64,000 nucleotides of DNA from assembly GCF_041435055.1 (NCBI RefSeq), contig NZ_CP108002.1, positions 3,348,001 through 3,412,000 on the forward strand, given 5' to 3'. The position numbers were made by a program, and so were the translations under genes. A model generated the notes under the pieces. The model was given only the letters and a program-made list of their open reading frames with translations, had not been told where the DNA came from and did not search any database. The stretch is from Streptomyces sp. NBC_00341. GTDB lineage: Bacteria; Actinomycetota; Actinomycetes; Streptomycetales; Streptomycetaceae. Every line of letters begins with the position of its first letter. Within the stretch, counting starts at the first letter, position 1. This document shows positions 45,561 to 53,744 of this stretch, piece by piece.

Positions 45561-45579
45561 ACCGGCCGTCGCGGCCGGT
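45561..45579 (+). terminator. Small hairpin inside the roadblock operon
   Basis: ACCGGCC (45561-45567) pairs with GGCCGGT (45573-45579), 5-nt loop, 34 bp after one roadblock gene and 22 bp before the next. It may reduce read-through or protect mRNA, altering subunit ratios. Confidence 0.4.
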
Positions 45580-45601
45580 CAGGGAAAGGAAACGAGCACT
45601 C

Positions 45602-45976
45602 ATGGCGAACACCGAAGCGTCACTGAAGGAAGCGATGACGAACATCGAGGGCACCCTCGGTGTCGCCCTCGTCGACTACACGAGCGGCATGGCGCTGGGC
45701 ACCCTCGGCGGCGGCAAGGAGTTCAACCTGGAGATCGCGGCGGCCGGCAACACCGACGTCGTACGCGCGAAGCTCCGCACCATGGAACAGCTGGGCATCC
45801 AGGACGAGATCGAGGACATCCTGATCACCCTGGGCAGCCAGTACCACCTGATCCGGCTGCTCAGAACCCGTGGCAGCAAGGGCCTGTTCCTCTACCTGGT
45901 GCTGGACTCCGGCCGAGCCAACCTGGCGATGGCCCGCCACAAGCTGAAGAAGATCGAGGCCGAGCTGGAGGTCTGA
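45602..45976 (+). CDS. Roadblock/LC7-like protein, last gene of the module
   Basis: 124 residues. LKEAMTNIEGTLGVALVDYT, SGMALGTLGGGKEFNLEIAA, IEDILITLGSQYHLIRLLR and LVLDSGRANLAMARHKLKK give a single roadblock domain with the MglB/Mib-type helix at the end. It is a clear paralogue of the 43802 protein, which has an insert at its centre. The cluster of three roadblock proteins plus PATAN lacks the kinase, DUF742 and GTPase of conservons. Confidence 0.8.
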   Translation: MANTEASLKEAMTNIEGTLGVALVDYTSGMALGTLGGGKEFNLEIAAAGNTDVVRAKLRTMEQLGIQDEIEDILITLGSQYHLIRLLRTRGSKGLFLYLVLDSGRANLAMARHKLKKIEAELEV

Positions 45977-46001
45977 CCGGGAGCGGGGTCCTCGGGGCGC
46001 G

Positions 46002-46394
46002 GGGTTCCGTCCTCAATCGCCGGACGGGCTTGGTGTGCGGGTCCCCCGCAGGGCGCCTGCCCGGTGGGTGGGGGTCCGGGGTCCCTCCGGGGCGTCTCCT
46101 CGAACGACGAACGTGCGGCGGGTACGCATTGCGTACCCGGGTCTGTGTTCGTCGTCCTGCGGGGACTCCCCTGCACGCCCCCGAACCCGGCCGTCGCGCG
46201 GCTGATGCTGGGGTGGGGACGTGCAGGGGAGTCCCCGCAGGAAATGGCGTACGACCCGGGTCCCTCACGTACCCGGGTGAACACGCCATTTTCGAGGAGA
46301 CGCCCCGGAGGGGCACCACCCCCCACCCACCGGGGCAGGCGCACCCCGCGGGGGACCCGCGCTCAAGCCCGTCCGGCGATTGAGGACGGAACCC
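46002..46394. repeat. Large inverted repeat with a four-way cloverleaf fold
   Basis: The outer arms are the dispersed 22-nt repeat (46010-46032 and 46364-46386, extended by GGTTCCG). A perfect 22-bp inner stem pairs 46083-46104 with 46291-46312. At the centre are three hairpins: 46104-46155 (9-bp stem, ACGACGAAC/GTTCGTCGT, with GGGTACGC/GCGTACCC above), 46156-46241 (perfect 22-bp stem, 46156-46177/46220-46241) and 46242-46291 (9-bp stem, AAATGGCGT/ACGCCATTT). The left and right side-hairpins keep their stems with different sequences, a hint of selection on structure. It lies in a 418-bp gap between convergent genes; no coding frame. Confidence 0.85.
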
Positions 46395-47240
46395 TCACTC
46401 GATGAACAGGCCCCGCGCCACCGCCCCCGCGTCGAACTCCTCCAGCCTCGCCTGCGCGTCCGGCAGGGCGTCGCACATCGACTCCAGCAGCACCCGCCCG
46501 AGCAGCATCGGCGCGCACGCCGTGTCGAAGGCGAGCCCGGTCCCGACCGCGGCCGGGATCAGCAGATCGCTGTGCGCGGCCACCGGGGCGAACGCGGAGT
46601 CCGCGACCGAGACCACCGTCAGCCCCCGTTCCCGGGCGTACGCGAGGGCGTCCACGACCTCCCGGGGGTGGCGCGGCAGCGCGAAGCAGATCAGTGCGGT
46701 GGCCCCGGCCCGCCGGGCGGCGTCGATCCGGTCGTGCAGCATGCTGCCGCCCTCGTCGAGCACCCGGACATCGGGGTGGACCTTGGCGGCGAAGTACCCG
46801 AAGCCCCGGGCCTGGGAGGAGGCGGCGCGCAGCCCGAGCACGGGCAGCGGACGCGAGCCGGCGAGCAGCCGCCCGGCCCGCTCGACGGGGCCCGGGTCCG
46901 CGAGCAGCTCCGCGAGGTGGCGCAGGTTCTCGATCTCACCGAGCACCGCCTGCTGGTACTCGTTGTACGTGTCCTCCCCGGCTTCCGCCGAGCTTCCGGC
47001 CGGGGAGACCTCGCGCAGGTGCCTGCGCAGCGCGGGGTAGCCGTCGAAACCGAGCGCCACGGCGAACCGGGTGACGGAGGGCTGGCTGACCCCGGCGAGT
47101 TCGGCCAGCTCGACGCTGGACAGGAACGGGGCATCACCGGCCCTGCGCACCATCGAGTGCGCGATGCGCCGCTGGGTGGGGGTGAGCCTGCGCCCCTCGA
47201 ACAGCTGCTGCAACCTCGCGGCCGGGCTGCTCCCGCTCAT
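46395..47240 (-). CDS. RpiR/MurR-family transcriptional regulator with SIS domain
   Basis: 281 residues. N-terminal HTH_6 (SVELAELAGVSQPSVTRFAV, about residues 42-62) and C-terminal SIS sugar-phosphate-binding domain (RPLPVLGLRAASSQARGFGY, ARRAGATALICFALPRHPRE, LTVVSVADSAFAPVAAHSD). GGGGA 5 nt before ATG 47240. Such proteins sense sugar phosphates or amino acids and bind palindromic operators. It is the nearest regulator to hutU but is on the other side of the roadblock module, so a link to hut is only a hypothesis. Confidence 0.9.
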   Translation of the reverse strand: MSGSSPAARLQQLFEGRRLTPTQRRIAHSMVRRAGDAPFLSSVELAELAGVSQPSVTRFAVALGFDGYPALRRHLREVSPAGSSAEAGEDTYNEYQQAVLGEIENLRHLAELLADPGPVERAGRLLAGSRPLPVLGLRAASSQARGFGYFAAKVHPDVRVLDEGGSMLHDRIDAARRAGATALICFALPRHPREVVDALAYARERGLTVVSVADSAFAPVAAHSDLLIPAAVGTGLAFDTACAPMLLGRVLLESMCDALPDAQARLEEFDAGAVARGLFIE

Positions 47241-47300
47241 CCTGTCCCCTCGCTGGATCCTTCGCGCCGCGGTCCGGCGCCGAGGAATCCATTCAGCCAG

Positions 47301-47334
47301 CAAGGCGTCTGCATGTCCATATGCAGACGCCTTG
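47301..47334 (-). terminator. Perfect hairpin after the MarR gene
   Basis: CAAGGCGTCTGCAT (47301-47314) and ATGCAGACGCCTTG (47321-47334), perfect 14-bp arms, 6-nt loop, 17 bp past the MarR stop and before the RpiR start on the same strand. Confidence 0.85.
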
Positions 47335-47350
47335 CCCGCCGTGCGCCGCG

Positions 47351-47806
47351 CTATCCGGGCAGGCCCGCCCGCGCGGCCAGTACGGCGAGGGTCCGGCGCA
47401 GGTTCGCGCGGAACGCGTCGTCGAGACCGGCCGTCAGCTCCTCGTCGATGGCGCTCGCCGTCTCCGTGCAGCGGGCGAGGAGTTCGCGGCCCCGGTCCGT
47501 GAGGGCGAGGATCTGGCGGCGGCGGTCGGCGGGGTCGCGCTCCCGGGTGACCGCGCCCAGCTCCTCCAGGTGATCGGCGAGGCCGACCACCAGGCTGGGC
47601 GTCACCCGCATGGTGCGGGCGATGTCCTGCTGCGAGGCCGCCGCACCGCTGTCCAGCAGGGCCAGCAGTCCGGCGTGCTTGGGCTTCAGGCCGTGGACGG
47701 CGAGCCGTTCGGCGAACAGTTCGGCGGTGATCGCGCCGAGCGTGCCGAGCTGGAAGGCCGCGGTGCCGGTCAGCGTCTCCTGCTTGACATCCTTCACGCT
47801 CCGCAT
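47351..47806 (-). CDS. MarR-family transcriptional regulator
   Basis: 151 residues. Winged helix: SQQDIARTMRVTPSLVVGLA, DHLEELGAVTRERDPADRRR, QILALTDRGRELL, the MarR layout with conserved DPADRR wing. Expected to be a dimeric repressor released by a small ligand. Divergent from two small membrane-protein genes, with a likely operator between. Confidence 0.92.
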   Translation of the reverse strand: MRSVKDVKQETLTGTAAFQLGTLGAITAELFAERLAVHGLKPKHAGLLALLDSGAAASQQDIARTMRVTPSLVVGLADHLEELGAVTRERDPADRRRQILALTDRGRELLARCTETASAIDEELTAGLDDAFRANLRRTLAVLAARAGLPG

Positions 47807-47819
47807 CGTATCATCGAGA

Positions 47820-47842
47820 AATCATTCACAGTGTTAATGATT
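47820..47842. promoter_or_regulatory. Probable MarR operator
   Basis: AATCATT (47820-47826) and AATGATT (47836-47842), perfect 7-bp arms with a 9-nt centre, A/T-rich, between the divergent MarR gene (start 47806) and the membrane-protein gene (start 47857). Typical size and place for a MarR autoregulatory site. Confidence 0.7.
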
Positions 47843-47856
47843 CAAGAGGTGACGAG

Positions 47857-48240
47857 ATGCGACGCACACTGGCCGGCCTCAACGTGGCCATGGCGGCGGG
47901 CTCGGCGGTCGCGGCCGTGATCGCGGTGGCACGCCCCACGCTCCTGCTGCCGGCCGGCACCGAGCCCACGGCCGGTCTCCAGGTGTACGCGCAGGCGTAC
48001 GCGGTCCGCGCGGTCCCGCTCGCCGCCGCGCTGGTGTACGCGCTGAAGGGGGAACGCCGGGCGCTGGTGCCCGTCCTGGCTGTGGCCGGGGCGGCGCAGG
48101 CGGGCGACGCGTACATCGGCGTCAGCCGCGGGGTCACCGGTATGGCCGTCGGCGGGACGCTCGCGGCGGCCACCCACCTCGGCACCGCCTGGTGGCTGAT
48201 CCGCCGCACCGGCGCGCCCGCCCCGGGCGGCGCGGCATGA
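47857..48240 (+). CDS. Small integral membrane protein under probable MarR control
   Basis: 127 residues with about four hydrophobic segments (GLNVAMAAGSAVAAVIAVA, AVRAVPLAAALVYAL, VPVLAVAGAAQAGDAYIG, GTLAAATHLGTAWWLI). Not recognised as a named family. GAGGTGACGAG precedes ATG 47857. Its stop overlaps the DUF2568 gene start by 4 bp. A transport or stress function is guessed from the MarR context only. Confidence 0.7.
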   Translation: MRRTLAGLNVAMAAGSAVAAVIAVARPTLLLPAGTEPTAGLQVYAQAYAVRAVPLAAALVYALKGERRALVPVLAVAGAAQAGDAYIGVSRGVTGMAVGGTLAAATHLGTAWWLIRRTGAPAPGGAA

Positions 48241-48566
48241 AGTCACTCAACCTGCTGGTCATCTTCCTGTCGGAGCTCGCCGTCATCGGATCCGTGGCCA
48301 CCTGGGGCTTCACTCTCGGTACGGGGTGGGGGCTGCGGCTGCTCGCGGGTATCGGCGGGCCGGCGGTGATGATCGCGCTGTGGGCGCTGTTCGGCTCACC
48401 CGAGGCGTCCTACAAGGTGCACGGCGCGATACGGGTGCTCTTCGAAATCGGCTGGTTCGGTGTGGGCGCCGTCGCCCTGGCGCTGGCCGGATACGCCGTT
48501 CCGGCCCTCGTCCTCGCCGTCGTCATGGCGGTCGGCAAGGGCCTCGCGGTGGTCTGGCACCAGTAG
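48237..48566 (+). CDS. DUF2568 (YrdB-like) membrane protein
   Basis: 109 residues, four transmembrane helices. LNLLVIFLSELAVIGSVATW, GFTLGTGWGLRLLAGIGGPA, ALFGSPEASYKV, ALAGYAVPALVLAVVMAVG; the central WGL-x-LLAGIG-P and ALFGSPEA segments are the YrdB/DUF2568 pattern. ATG 48237 is within the ATGA overlap with the previous gene, so the two are coupled. Function unknown. Confidence 0.8.
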   Translation: MKSLNLLVIFLSELAVIGSVATWGFTLGTGWGLRLLAGIGGPAVMIALWALFGSPEASYKVHGAIRVLFEIGWFGVGAVALALAGYAVPALVLAVVMAVGKGLAVVWHQ

Positions 48567-48646
48567 GCCCGGACGGTGCTCCCACCCCCGCAAACCGGGG
48601 GGTTAGCCCCACTGACCCGGCCGACGCGGCTTCGTAACGTAGAAGC

Positions 48647-49063
48647 ATGGACGCTTCCGACACGGAGCTCAAGAAGGAGCTCGACGCCACCCTCAAAGCC
48701 CGCAGCGAGCTGGGCGCCGAGTACGAGTCCGCGCTCGTCGAGTCGTTTCTGGAGAAGGTCGAGCAGCGGCTCGACGGCACGCTCGACCGCCGGGTCAGGC
48801 GTCATCTCGCGGAGCAGCAGGTCAGGGGGGCGCGCTCGCCGGAGCGGCCCTCCGGGCATTTCGGTGAGCAGTACGGATTCGCGATCGCCTCGCTGGTCCT
48901 GGCCATACCGCTGTCCGCCATCGGTGTGGTGAACGCGGGCTTCCAGGGGCTGGTCGTGGCCTGGCTCGGCATCGTCGGCGTCAACGCCTTCCAGGCCTCT
49001 CGCGGCGGACGGCTCTTCCGGCGTCGGGACGACGAGCGGCGGGAGTCCGACTGGGAGGGCTGA
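48647..49063 (+). CDS. Membrane protein with charged coiled-coil N-terminus
   Basis: 138 residues. The first ~65 residues are strongly helical and charged (ELKKELDATLKARSELGAEY, ESALVESFLEKVEQRLD), followed by two hydrophobic segments (FAIASLVLAIPLSAIGVV and GLVVAWLGIVGVNAFQ) and a basic-acidic tail (RRRDDERRESDWEG). A conserved actinobacterial type of unknown function; no ribosome-binding site is clear. Confidence 0.7.
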   Translation: MDASDTELKKELDATLKARSELGAEYESALVESFLEKVEQRLDGTLDRRVRRHLAEQQVRGARSPERPSGHFGEQYGFAIASLVLAIPLSAIGVVNAGFQGLVVAWLGIVGVNAFQASRGGRLFRRRDDERRESDWEG

Positions 49064-49077
49064 GCGGCGGACGCTCC

Positions 49078-49839
49078 TCACGCCTGACGGGTCGGCAGCA
49101 CGACCAGCTGGCGCAGGTTGATGTGGCGTGCCCGGCTGGTCGTGTAGGCGATCAGGTCGGCGATCTCGTCGCTCGACAGCCCGCCGAGCGCGTCGAACAT
49201 GCCGTCGAGCTGGCCGCTGAGTTCCGTGTTGTCGACGTGTCCGGCCAGTTCGGAGTCGGTGAGGCCGGGCTCGATGTTCGTGACCCGGACGTCGCGCGGG
49301 CCGAGTTCGGTGCGCAGGGAGGCCGAGAGATAGGTGAGCGCGGCCTTCGTCGCCCCGTACACCGCGTAGTTGGGGAACGTGACGTGCGCGCCGATCGAGG
49401 AGATGTTGACCAGGTCGGCGGTGCGGCCTTCGGCGGCGGCCGCCACCAGGTCCGCGGTGAAGGCCCGGATGACGCGCAGGGCGCCCGACACGTTGGTGTC
49501 CAGCATCCGCTGCCATTCGTCGGTGCGGCCCTCGTCCACCGGGTTCGGCAGCATCACCCCGGCCGCGTTGACCACCAGGTCCACCCGGCCGAACGCGGCG
49601 TGCACCCGCTCGGCCGCGGCGTCCACGGACGCCTGGTCCGTGACGTCGGTGACGACGGCGAGTGCCCGGCCGCCGTCGGCGGTGATCTTCCCGGCCAGTT
49701 CCTCCAGCCGCTCCGCGCGGCGGGCCAGCAGCGCCACCCGCACCCCCTGGGCGGCGAGCAGCCGGGCGGTCGCGGCCCCCATGCCGCTGGCGGCTCCGGT
49801 GATGACGGCGGTGCGGCCTGCGAGTGTCCCGTACGACAT
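49078..49839 (-). CDS. Short-chain dehydrogenase/reductase
   Basis: 253 residues. Rossmann TGAASGMG (14-21), NAAGV, catalytic Ser about 148 in NISSIGAH, YAVYGATKAAL (Tyr 161, Lys 165) and a dinucleotide-specific Arg-rich loop ARRAERL suggesting NADP(H). Substrate unknown. Divergent from the MmyB-type regulator, which may control it. Confidence 0.92.
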   Translation of the reverse strand: MSYGTLAGRTAVITGAASGMGAATARLLAAQGVRVALLARRAERLEELAGKITADGGRALAVVTDVTDQASVDAAAERVHAAFGRVDLVVNAAGVMLPNPVDEGRTDEWQRMLDTNVSGALRVIRAFTADLVAAAAEGRTADLVNISSIGAHVTFPNYAVYGATKAALTYLSASLRTELGPRDVRVTNIEPGLTDSELAGHVDNTELSGQLDGMFDALGGLSSDEIADLIAYTTSRARHINLRQLVVLPTRQA

Positions 49840-49989
49840 GTCCGTACTCCCCGGTGCTGTGGGGCCGGGGCGTTTCCCCGGCCGAGCACCGACTCTGCCG
49901 CCACGGGCCGCCGCTACCCAGGGATGCGTCTTTCCTGGGTCCGGCAGTACCAGGCTGGGAAGCGAACGGAGTCTTCTACGATTCGCGGC

Positions 49990-50805
49990 ATGGACGGCGA
50001 CCTCGGAGAATTCCTCCGCTCACGACGTGCCCGCATACAGCCCGGTGACGTCGGACTGAACTCCTACGGCCGCAGACGCGTTCCGGGTCTGCGGCGCGAG
50101 GAGGTGGCACAGCTCGCGGGGGTGAGCGTGGACTACTACATCCGGCTGGAGCAGGGTCGCGGCCCGAGCGTCTCGGACGCCGTGCTGGACGCGGTGGCCC
50201 GGGTGCTGGGGCTGGACGAGACGGAGCACGCCCACCTGCGCACGGTGGCCCGCCCCGAGCCGCGCACGGCGGCCCCGGCCGCCGCCCAACGGGTGCGTCC
50301 GGGGCTGCGTCTGCTGCTGGACACCCTGGGCGGGGCACCGGCGTTCATCCTGGGCCGCCGGATGGACGTACTGGCGTGGAACGGGGCGGCCGACGCGCTC
50401 CTCGGCTTCTCGCGGCTCTCCCCGGATGTGCGCAACGTCCCGCGCCAGGTGTTCCTCGACCCGGCCTCCCCGGAGCTCTACCCGGACTGGGCCTCCGTGG
50501 CGGCGGAGACCGTCGCCCACCTTCGCCTGGACGCGGGCCTGCACCCGCACGACAAGCAACTGGCCGCGCTGGTCGGCGAGCTGTCGGTGGAGAGCGAGGA
50601 CTTCCGCCGGCTGTGGGCGGATCACGAGGTGAAGGCGAAGGCGTACGGCGTCAAGCAGATCAGCCACCCGGTAGCGGGTCCGCTCACGCTCCCGTACGAG
50701 ACGCTCGATGTGCCCGGGGATCCCGATCAGTGCCTGGTGGTCTACACCCCGGAGCCGGGTACGGAGTCGGCGGAGCGCCTCGCGTTGCTGACGGCGGCGG
50801 CGTAA
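49990..50805 (+). CDS. XRE/MmyB-type transcriptional regulator
   Basis: 271 residues. N-terminal HTH: LGEFLRSRRARIQPGDVGLN, GLRREEVAQLAGVSVDYYIR, LEQGRGPSVSDAVLDAVARV, then a PAS-like MmyB ligand-binding domain (AFILGRRMDVLAWNGAADAL, NVPRQVFLDPASPELYPDW, KQISHPVAGPLTLPYETLDV). Common next to SDR and other oxidoreductase genes whose expression it controls, possibly with a fatty-acid ligand. Divergent from the SDR across 150 bp. Confidence 0.9.
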   Translation: MDGDLGEFLRSRRARIQPGDVGLNSYGRRRVPGLRREEVAQLAGVSVDYYIRLEQGRGPSVSDAVLDAVARVLGLDETEHAHLRTVARPEPRTAAPAAAQRVRPGLRLLLDTLGGAPAFILGRRMDVLAWNGAADALLGFSRLSPDVRNVPRQVFLDPASPELYPDWASVAAETVAHLRLDAGLHPHDKQLAALVGELSVESEDFRRLWADHEVKAKAYGVKQISHPVAGPLTLPYETLDVPGDPDQCLVVYTPEPGTESAERLALLTAAA

Positions 50806-50816
50806 CGAGGAGTATC

Positions 50817-50871
50817 GCGGGGACCGCCGCACCCCCGGTTTCCCGGAGGGCGGGACGACGGCGGTCCCCGC
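50817..50871 (+). terminator. Hairpin after the MmyB-type regulator gene
   Basis: GCGGGGACCGCCG (50817-50829) and CGGCGGTCCCCGC (50859-50871), perfect 13-bp arms around 29 nt, directly after the stop at 50805. The remaining gap up to 51078 has no gene I can support. Confidence 0.65.
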
Positions 50872-51078
50872 GAGGGACGCGGTCCGGGTCAGGGCCGGTC
50901 TCGCATCCTGACGACAGTGGAGGTCCGGGAGCCGCTCCGTAGTCCGTGTCGCCGTATCGGTGCCGGCGGGTTTCCCTGCCGACACCCATCAATCTGCCCG
51001 ATCCGTGTTAAGCCGGTGCTGCGGGTACGTGTCGCGCTCGTACCGTTTTCGCGAAGCCCCGGGTTCCGGCCGGGGTGG

Positions 51079-52488
51079 CTACGGCTTGGCGACCGCCGTC
51101 GCGTCCTTGGCGAGGAACGCCAGCAGGTCCTGCCTGCTGACCACGCCCTTGGGCTTGCCCTCGACCAGCACGATCGCCGCGTCCGCCGCGCCCGCACCGC
51201 CGAGCACCGCCATCAGGTCCTCGACCGGTTCGCCGGAACCGACCTGCGGCAGCGGCGGCGACATGTGCTTCTCCAGCGGGTCGGAGAGCGAGGCGCGCTG
51301 GGCGAAGAGCGCGTTCAGCAGCTCCCGCTCGACCACCGAGCCGATGACCTCCGCGGCCATCACGTCCGGGTGGCCTGCGCCCGGCTTCACGATCGGCATC
51401 TGCGAGACGCCGTACTCGCGCAGGACGTCGATCGCCTCGCCGACGGTCTCCTCCGGGTGCATGTGGACGAGCGTCGGGATCGGGCCCTCCTTGTAGTCGA
51501 GGACGTCCGCGACGCGTGCGGAGGGGCCGGTGTTCTCCAGGAAGCCGTAGTCCGCCATCCACTCGTCGTTGAAGATCTTGCTCAGGTAGCCGCGTCCGCT
51601 GTCCGGGAGCAGGACGACGACCACGTCCTCCGGGCCCAGCCGCTTCGCGACCTCCAGGGCGCCCACGACCGCCATCCCGCAGGAGCCGCCGACCAGCAGG
51701 CCCTCCTCCTTGGCGAGCCGGCGGGTCATCTGGAAGGAGTCCTTGTCGGACACGGCGACGATCTCGTCGGTGACCGTACGGTCGTACGCCGTCGGCCAGA
51801 AGTCCTCGCCAACGCCCTCGACCAGATACGGCCGGCCCGAGCCGCCCGAGTAGACCGAGCCCTCCGGGTCCGCGCCGATGATCTTGACCGCGCCGTCGCT
51901 GACGTCCTTCAGGTAGCGGCCGGTGCCGCTGATCGTGCCGCCGGTGCCGACCCCCGCCACGAAATGGGTGATCTTCCCGTCCGTCTGCTCCCACAGTTCG
52001 GGACCGGTGGTCTCGTAGTGGGAGCGCGGGTTGTTCGGGTTGGAGTACTGGTCGGGCTTCCAGGCTCCGGGCGTCTCACGGACCAGCCGGTCGGAGACGT
52101 TGTAGTAGGAGTCCGGGTGATCGGGGTCGACCGCCGTCGGGCAGACGACGACCTCTGCCCCGTAGGCGCGCAGCACGTTGATCTTGTCCGTGGACACCTT
52201 GTCCGGGCAGACGAAGATGCACTTGTAGCCCTTCTGCTGCGCGACGATCGCCAGGCCCACGCCCGTGTTGCCGCTCGTCGGCTCGACGATCGTGCCGCCG
52301 GGCTGGAGCGCGCCGCTCTCTTCGGCGGCCTCGATCATGCGAAGGGCGATCCGGTCCTTGACCGAGCCGCCGGGGTTGAAGTACTCGACCTTGGCCAGGA
52401 CCGTCGCCTGGATGCCGGCCGTCACACTGCGCAGCCTCACCAGCGGGGTGTTGCCTACGAGGCTGATCATCGAATCGTGGAATTGCAC
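51079..52488 (-). CDS. cbs: Cystathionine beta-synthase
   Basis: 469 residues. Fold-type II PLP enzyme: MISLVGNTPLVRLRS, PLP Lys 44 in NPGGSVKDR, TSGNTGVGLAI, GVGTGGTISGTGRY (phosphate loop) and GGSCGMAVVGALEVAK. The C-terminal ~130 residues are a pair of CBS domains (HMHPEETVGEAIDVLREYGV, VLGGAGAADAAIVLVEGKPK), which tell it apart from cysteine synthase. GTG 52488 has GGAG 6-7 nt upstream. Forms cystathionine from serine and homocysteine. Divergent from the SGNH hydrolase. Confidence 0.93.
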   Translation of the reverse strand: MQFHDSMISLVGNTPLVRLRSVTAGIQATVLAKVEYFNPGGSVKDRIALRMIEAAEESGALQPGGTIVEPTSGNTGVGLAIVAQQKGYKCIFVCPDKVSTDKINVLRAYGAEVVVCPTAVDPDHPDSYYNVSDRLVRETPGAWKPDQYSNPNNPRSHYETTGPELWEQTDGKITHFVAGVGTGGTISGTGRYLKDVSDGAVKIIGADPEGSVYSGGSGRPYLVEGVGEDFWPTAYDRTVTDEIVAVSDKDSFQMTRRLAKEEGLLVGGSCGMAVVGALEVAKRLGPEDVVVVLLPDSGRGYLSKIFNDEWMADYGFLENTGPSARVADVLDYKEGPIPTLVHMHPEETVGEAIDVLREYGVSQMPIVKPGAGHPDVMAAEVIGSVVERELLNALFAQRASLSDPLEKHMSPPLPQVGSGEPVEDLMAVLGGAGAADAAIVLVEGKPKGVVSRQDLLAFLAKDATAVAKP

Positions 52489-52637
52489 CGTGTACTCCGG
52501 GGTCTCCGTGATGGTGCGGCAAGAGTATGCGTACGGGGACCGGATTGGGTGAAGCGATTGAACGCTGCCCACTTGGGGGCAGTTAGCTCTGTGTACGGCG
52601 GTACGGCACGTACGGCGACGAGGAGGTGGACCGGACT

Positions 52638-53744
52638 GTGTCGAGGGCAAGGGTGGCACGGCGGATCGCAGCGGGCGCGGCCTACGGTGGCGGCAGCGTC
52701 GGGCTGCTGGGGGCCGCGGCGGTAGGCGTCCTGCTGGCGGAGGTCCAGCTGGCGAAGCGGCTGGTGGGCGGCGGGGTCGCCCCGGTCCCGCCGAGCGCGG
52801 ACGGGCGGTACGGGGTGGCGTTCGCCGGGCCGGCGGACCCGCTGCGGCTGGGGCTGCTGGGGGATTCCACGGCGGCCGGGCAGGGCGTGCGGCGGGCCGG
52901 GCAGACACCGGGTGCGCTGCTGGCCTCCGGACTGGCGGCGGTCTCGGAGCGGCCGGTGGATCTGCGCAACGTCGCGCAGCCGGGCGCCAGGTCGGACGAT
53001 CTGGAGCGGCAGGTCTCGCTGCTGCTGGCGGACCCCTCCGGGGCACCGGACGTCTGCGTGATCATGATCGGGGCCAACGATGTGACGCACCGGATGCCCG
53101 CGACCCAGTCGGTGCGCTGCCTGACCACGGCGGTACGCAGGCTGCGGACGGCGGGCGCGGAGGTGGTGGTCGGCACCTGCCCGGACCTGGGCACGATCGA
53201 GCCGGTCTACCAGCCGCTGCGGTGGCTGGCCCGGCGGGTGAGCCGGCAGCTGGCGGCGGCGCAGACGATCGGCTCCGTGGAGCAGGGCGGGCGCACGGTG
53301 TCGCTGGGCGACCTGCTGGGCCCGGAGTTCGAGGCGAACCCCCGGGAGCTGTTCGGCCCGGACAACTACCACCCCTCGGCGGAGGGGTACGCGACCGCGG
53401 CGATGGCGGTCCTGCCGACACTCTGCGCGGTGCTGGGGCTGTGGCCGGAGTCCGATCATCTGGACGGCGCCCGGCGCGAGGACATGCTGCCGGTGGCCAA
53501 GGCGGCCTCCCAGGCGGCCAGGGAGGCCGGTACGGAGGTCACCGGGGCGCGGGCACCCTGGGCGCTCCTCAAGCACCGCAGGCGGCGGCGCCTGCCCGCG
53601 GCCACGGAGCCGCACCCGCATCCGCACTGGTACCAGCACCGCTCCCCGGGAGCAGCGGTGAAGGAGGAACGCGGTGAACAAGGCGGCTCGACCCGGGTGG
53701 ACCGGCGTCCGGGCAGCGACACGGGCACCGCCGCCACGGGATGA
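52638..53744 (+). CDS. SGNH/GDSL hydrolase, membrane-anchored
   Basis: 368 residues. An N-terminal hydrophobic stretch (AAGAAYGGGSVGLLGAAAVGVLLA) is an uncleaved anchor or signal. Block I LGLLGDSTAAGQG with catalytic Ser, block III MIGANDVTH, block V DNYHPSAEGY with Asp/His. Likely an ester hydrolase outside the membrane. The C-terminal 60 residues are Arg/Pro/His-rich. GTG 52638 is preferred over GTG 52626; both follow GAGGAGG. Confidence 0.85.
   Translation: MSRARVARRIAAGAAYGGGSVGLLGAAAVGVLLAEVQLAKRLVGGGVAPVPPSADGRYGVAFAGPADPLRLGLLGDSTAAGQGVRRAGQTPGALLASGLAAVSERPVDLRNVAQPGARSDDLERQVSLLLADPSGAPDVCVIMIGANDVTHRMPATQSVRCLTTAVRRLRTAGAEVVVGTCPDLGTIEPVYQPLRWLARRVSRQLAAAQTIGSVEQGGRTVSLGDLLGPEFEANPRELFGPDNYHPSAEGYATAAMAVLPTLCAVLGLWPESDHLDGARREDMLPVAKAASQAAREAGTEVTGARAPWALLKHRRRRRLPAATEPHPHPHWYQHRSPGAAVKEERGEQGGSTRVDRRPGSDTGTAATG

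Noticed and set aside
43802..45976. Roadblock cluster considered as a conservon
   Set aside because: Conservons have a histidine kinase, roadblock, DUF742 and GTPase; only roadblock proteins are present here.
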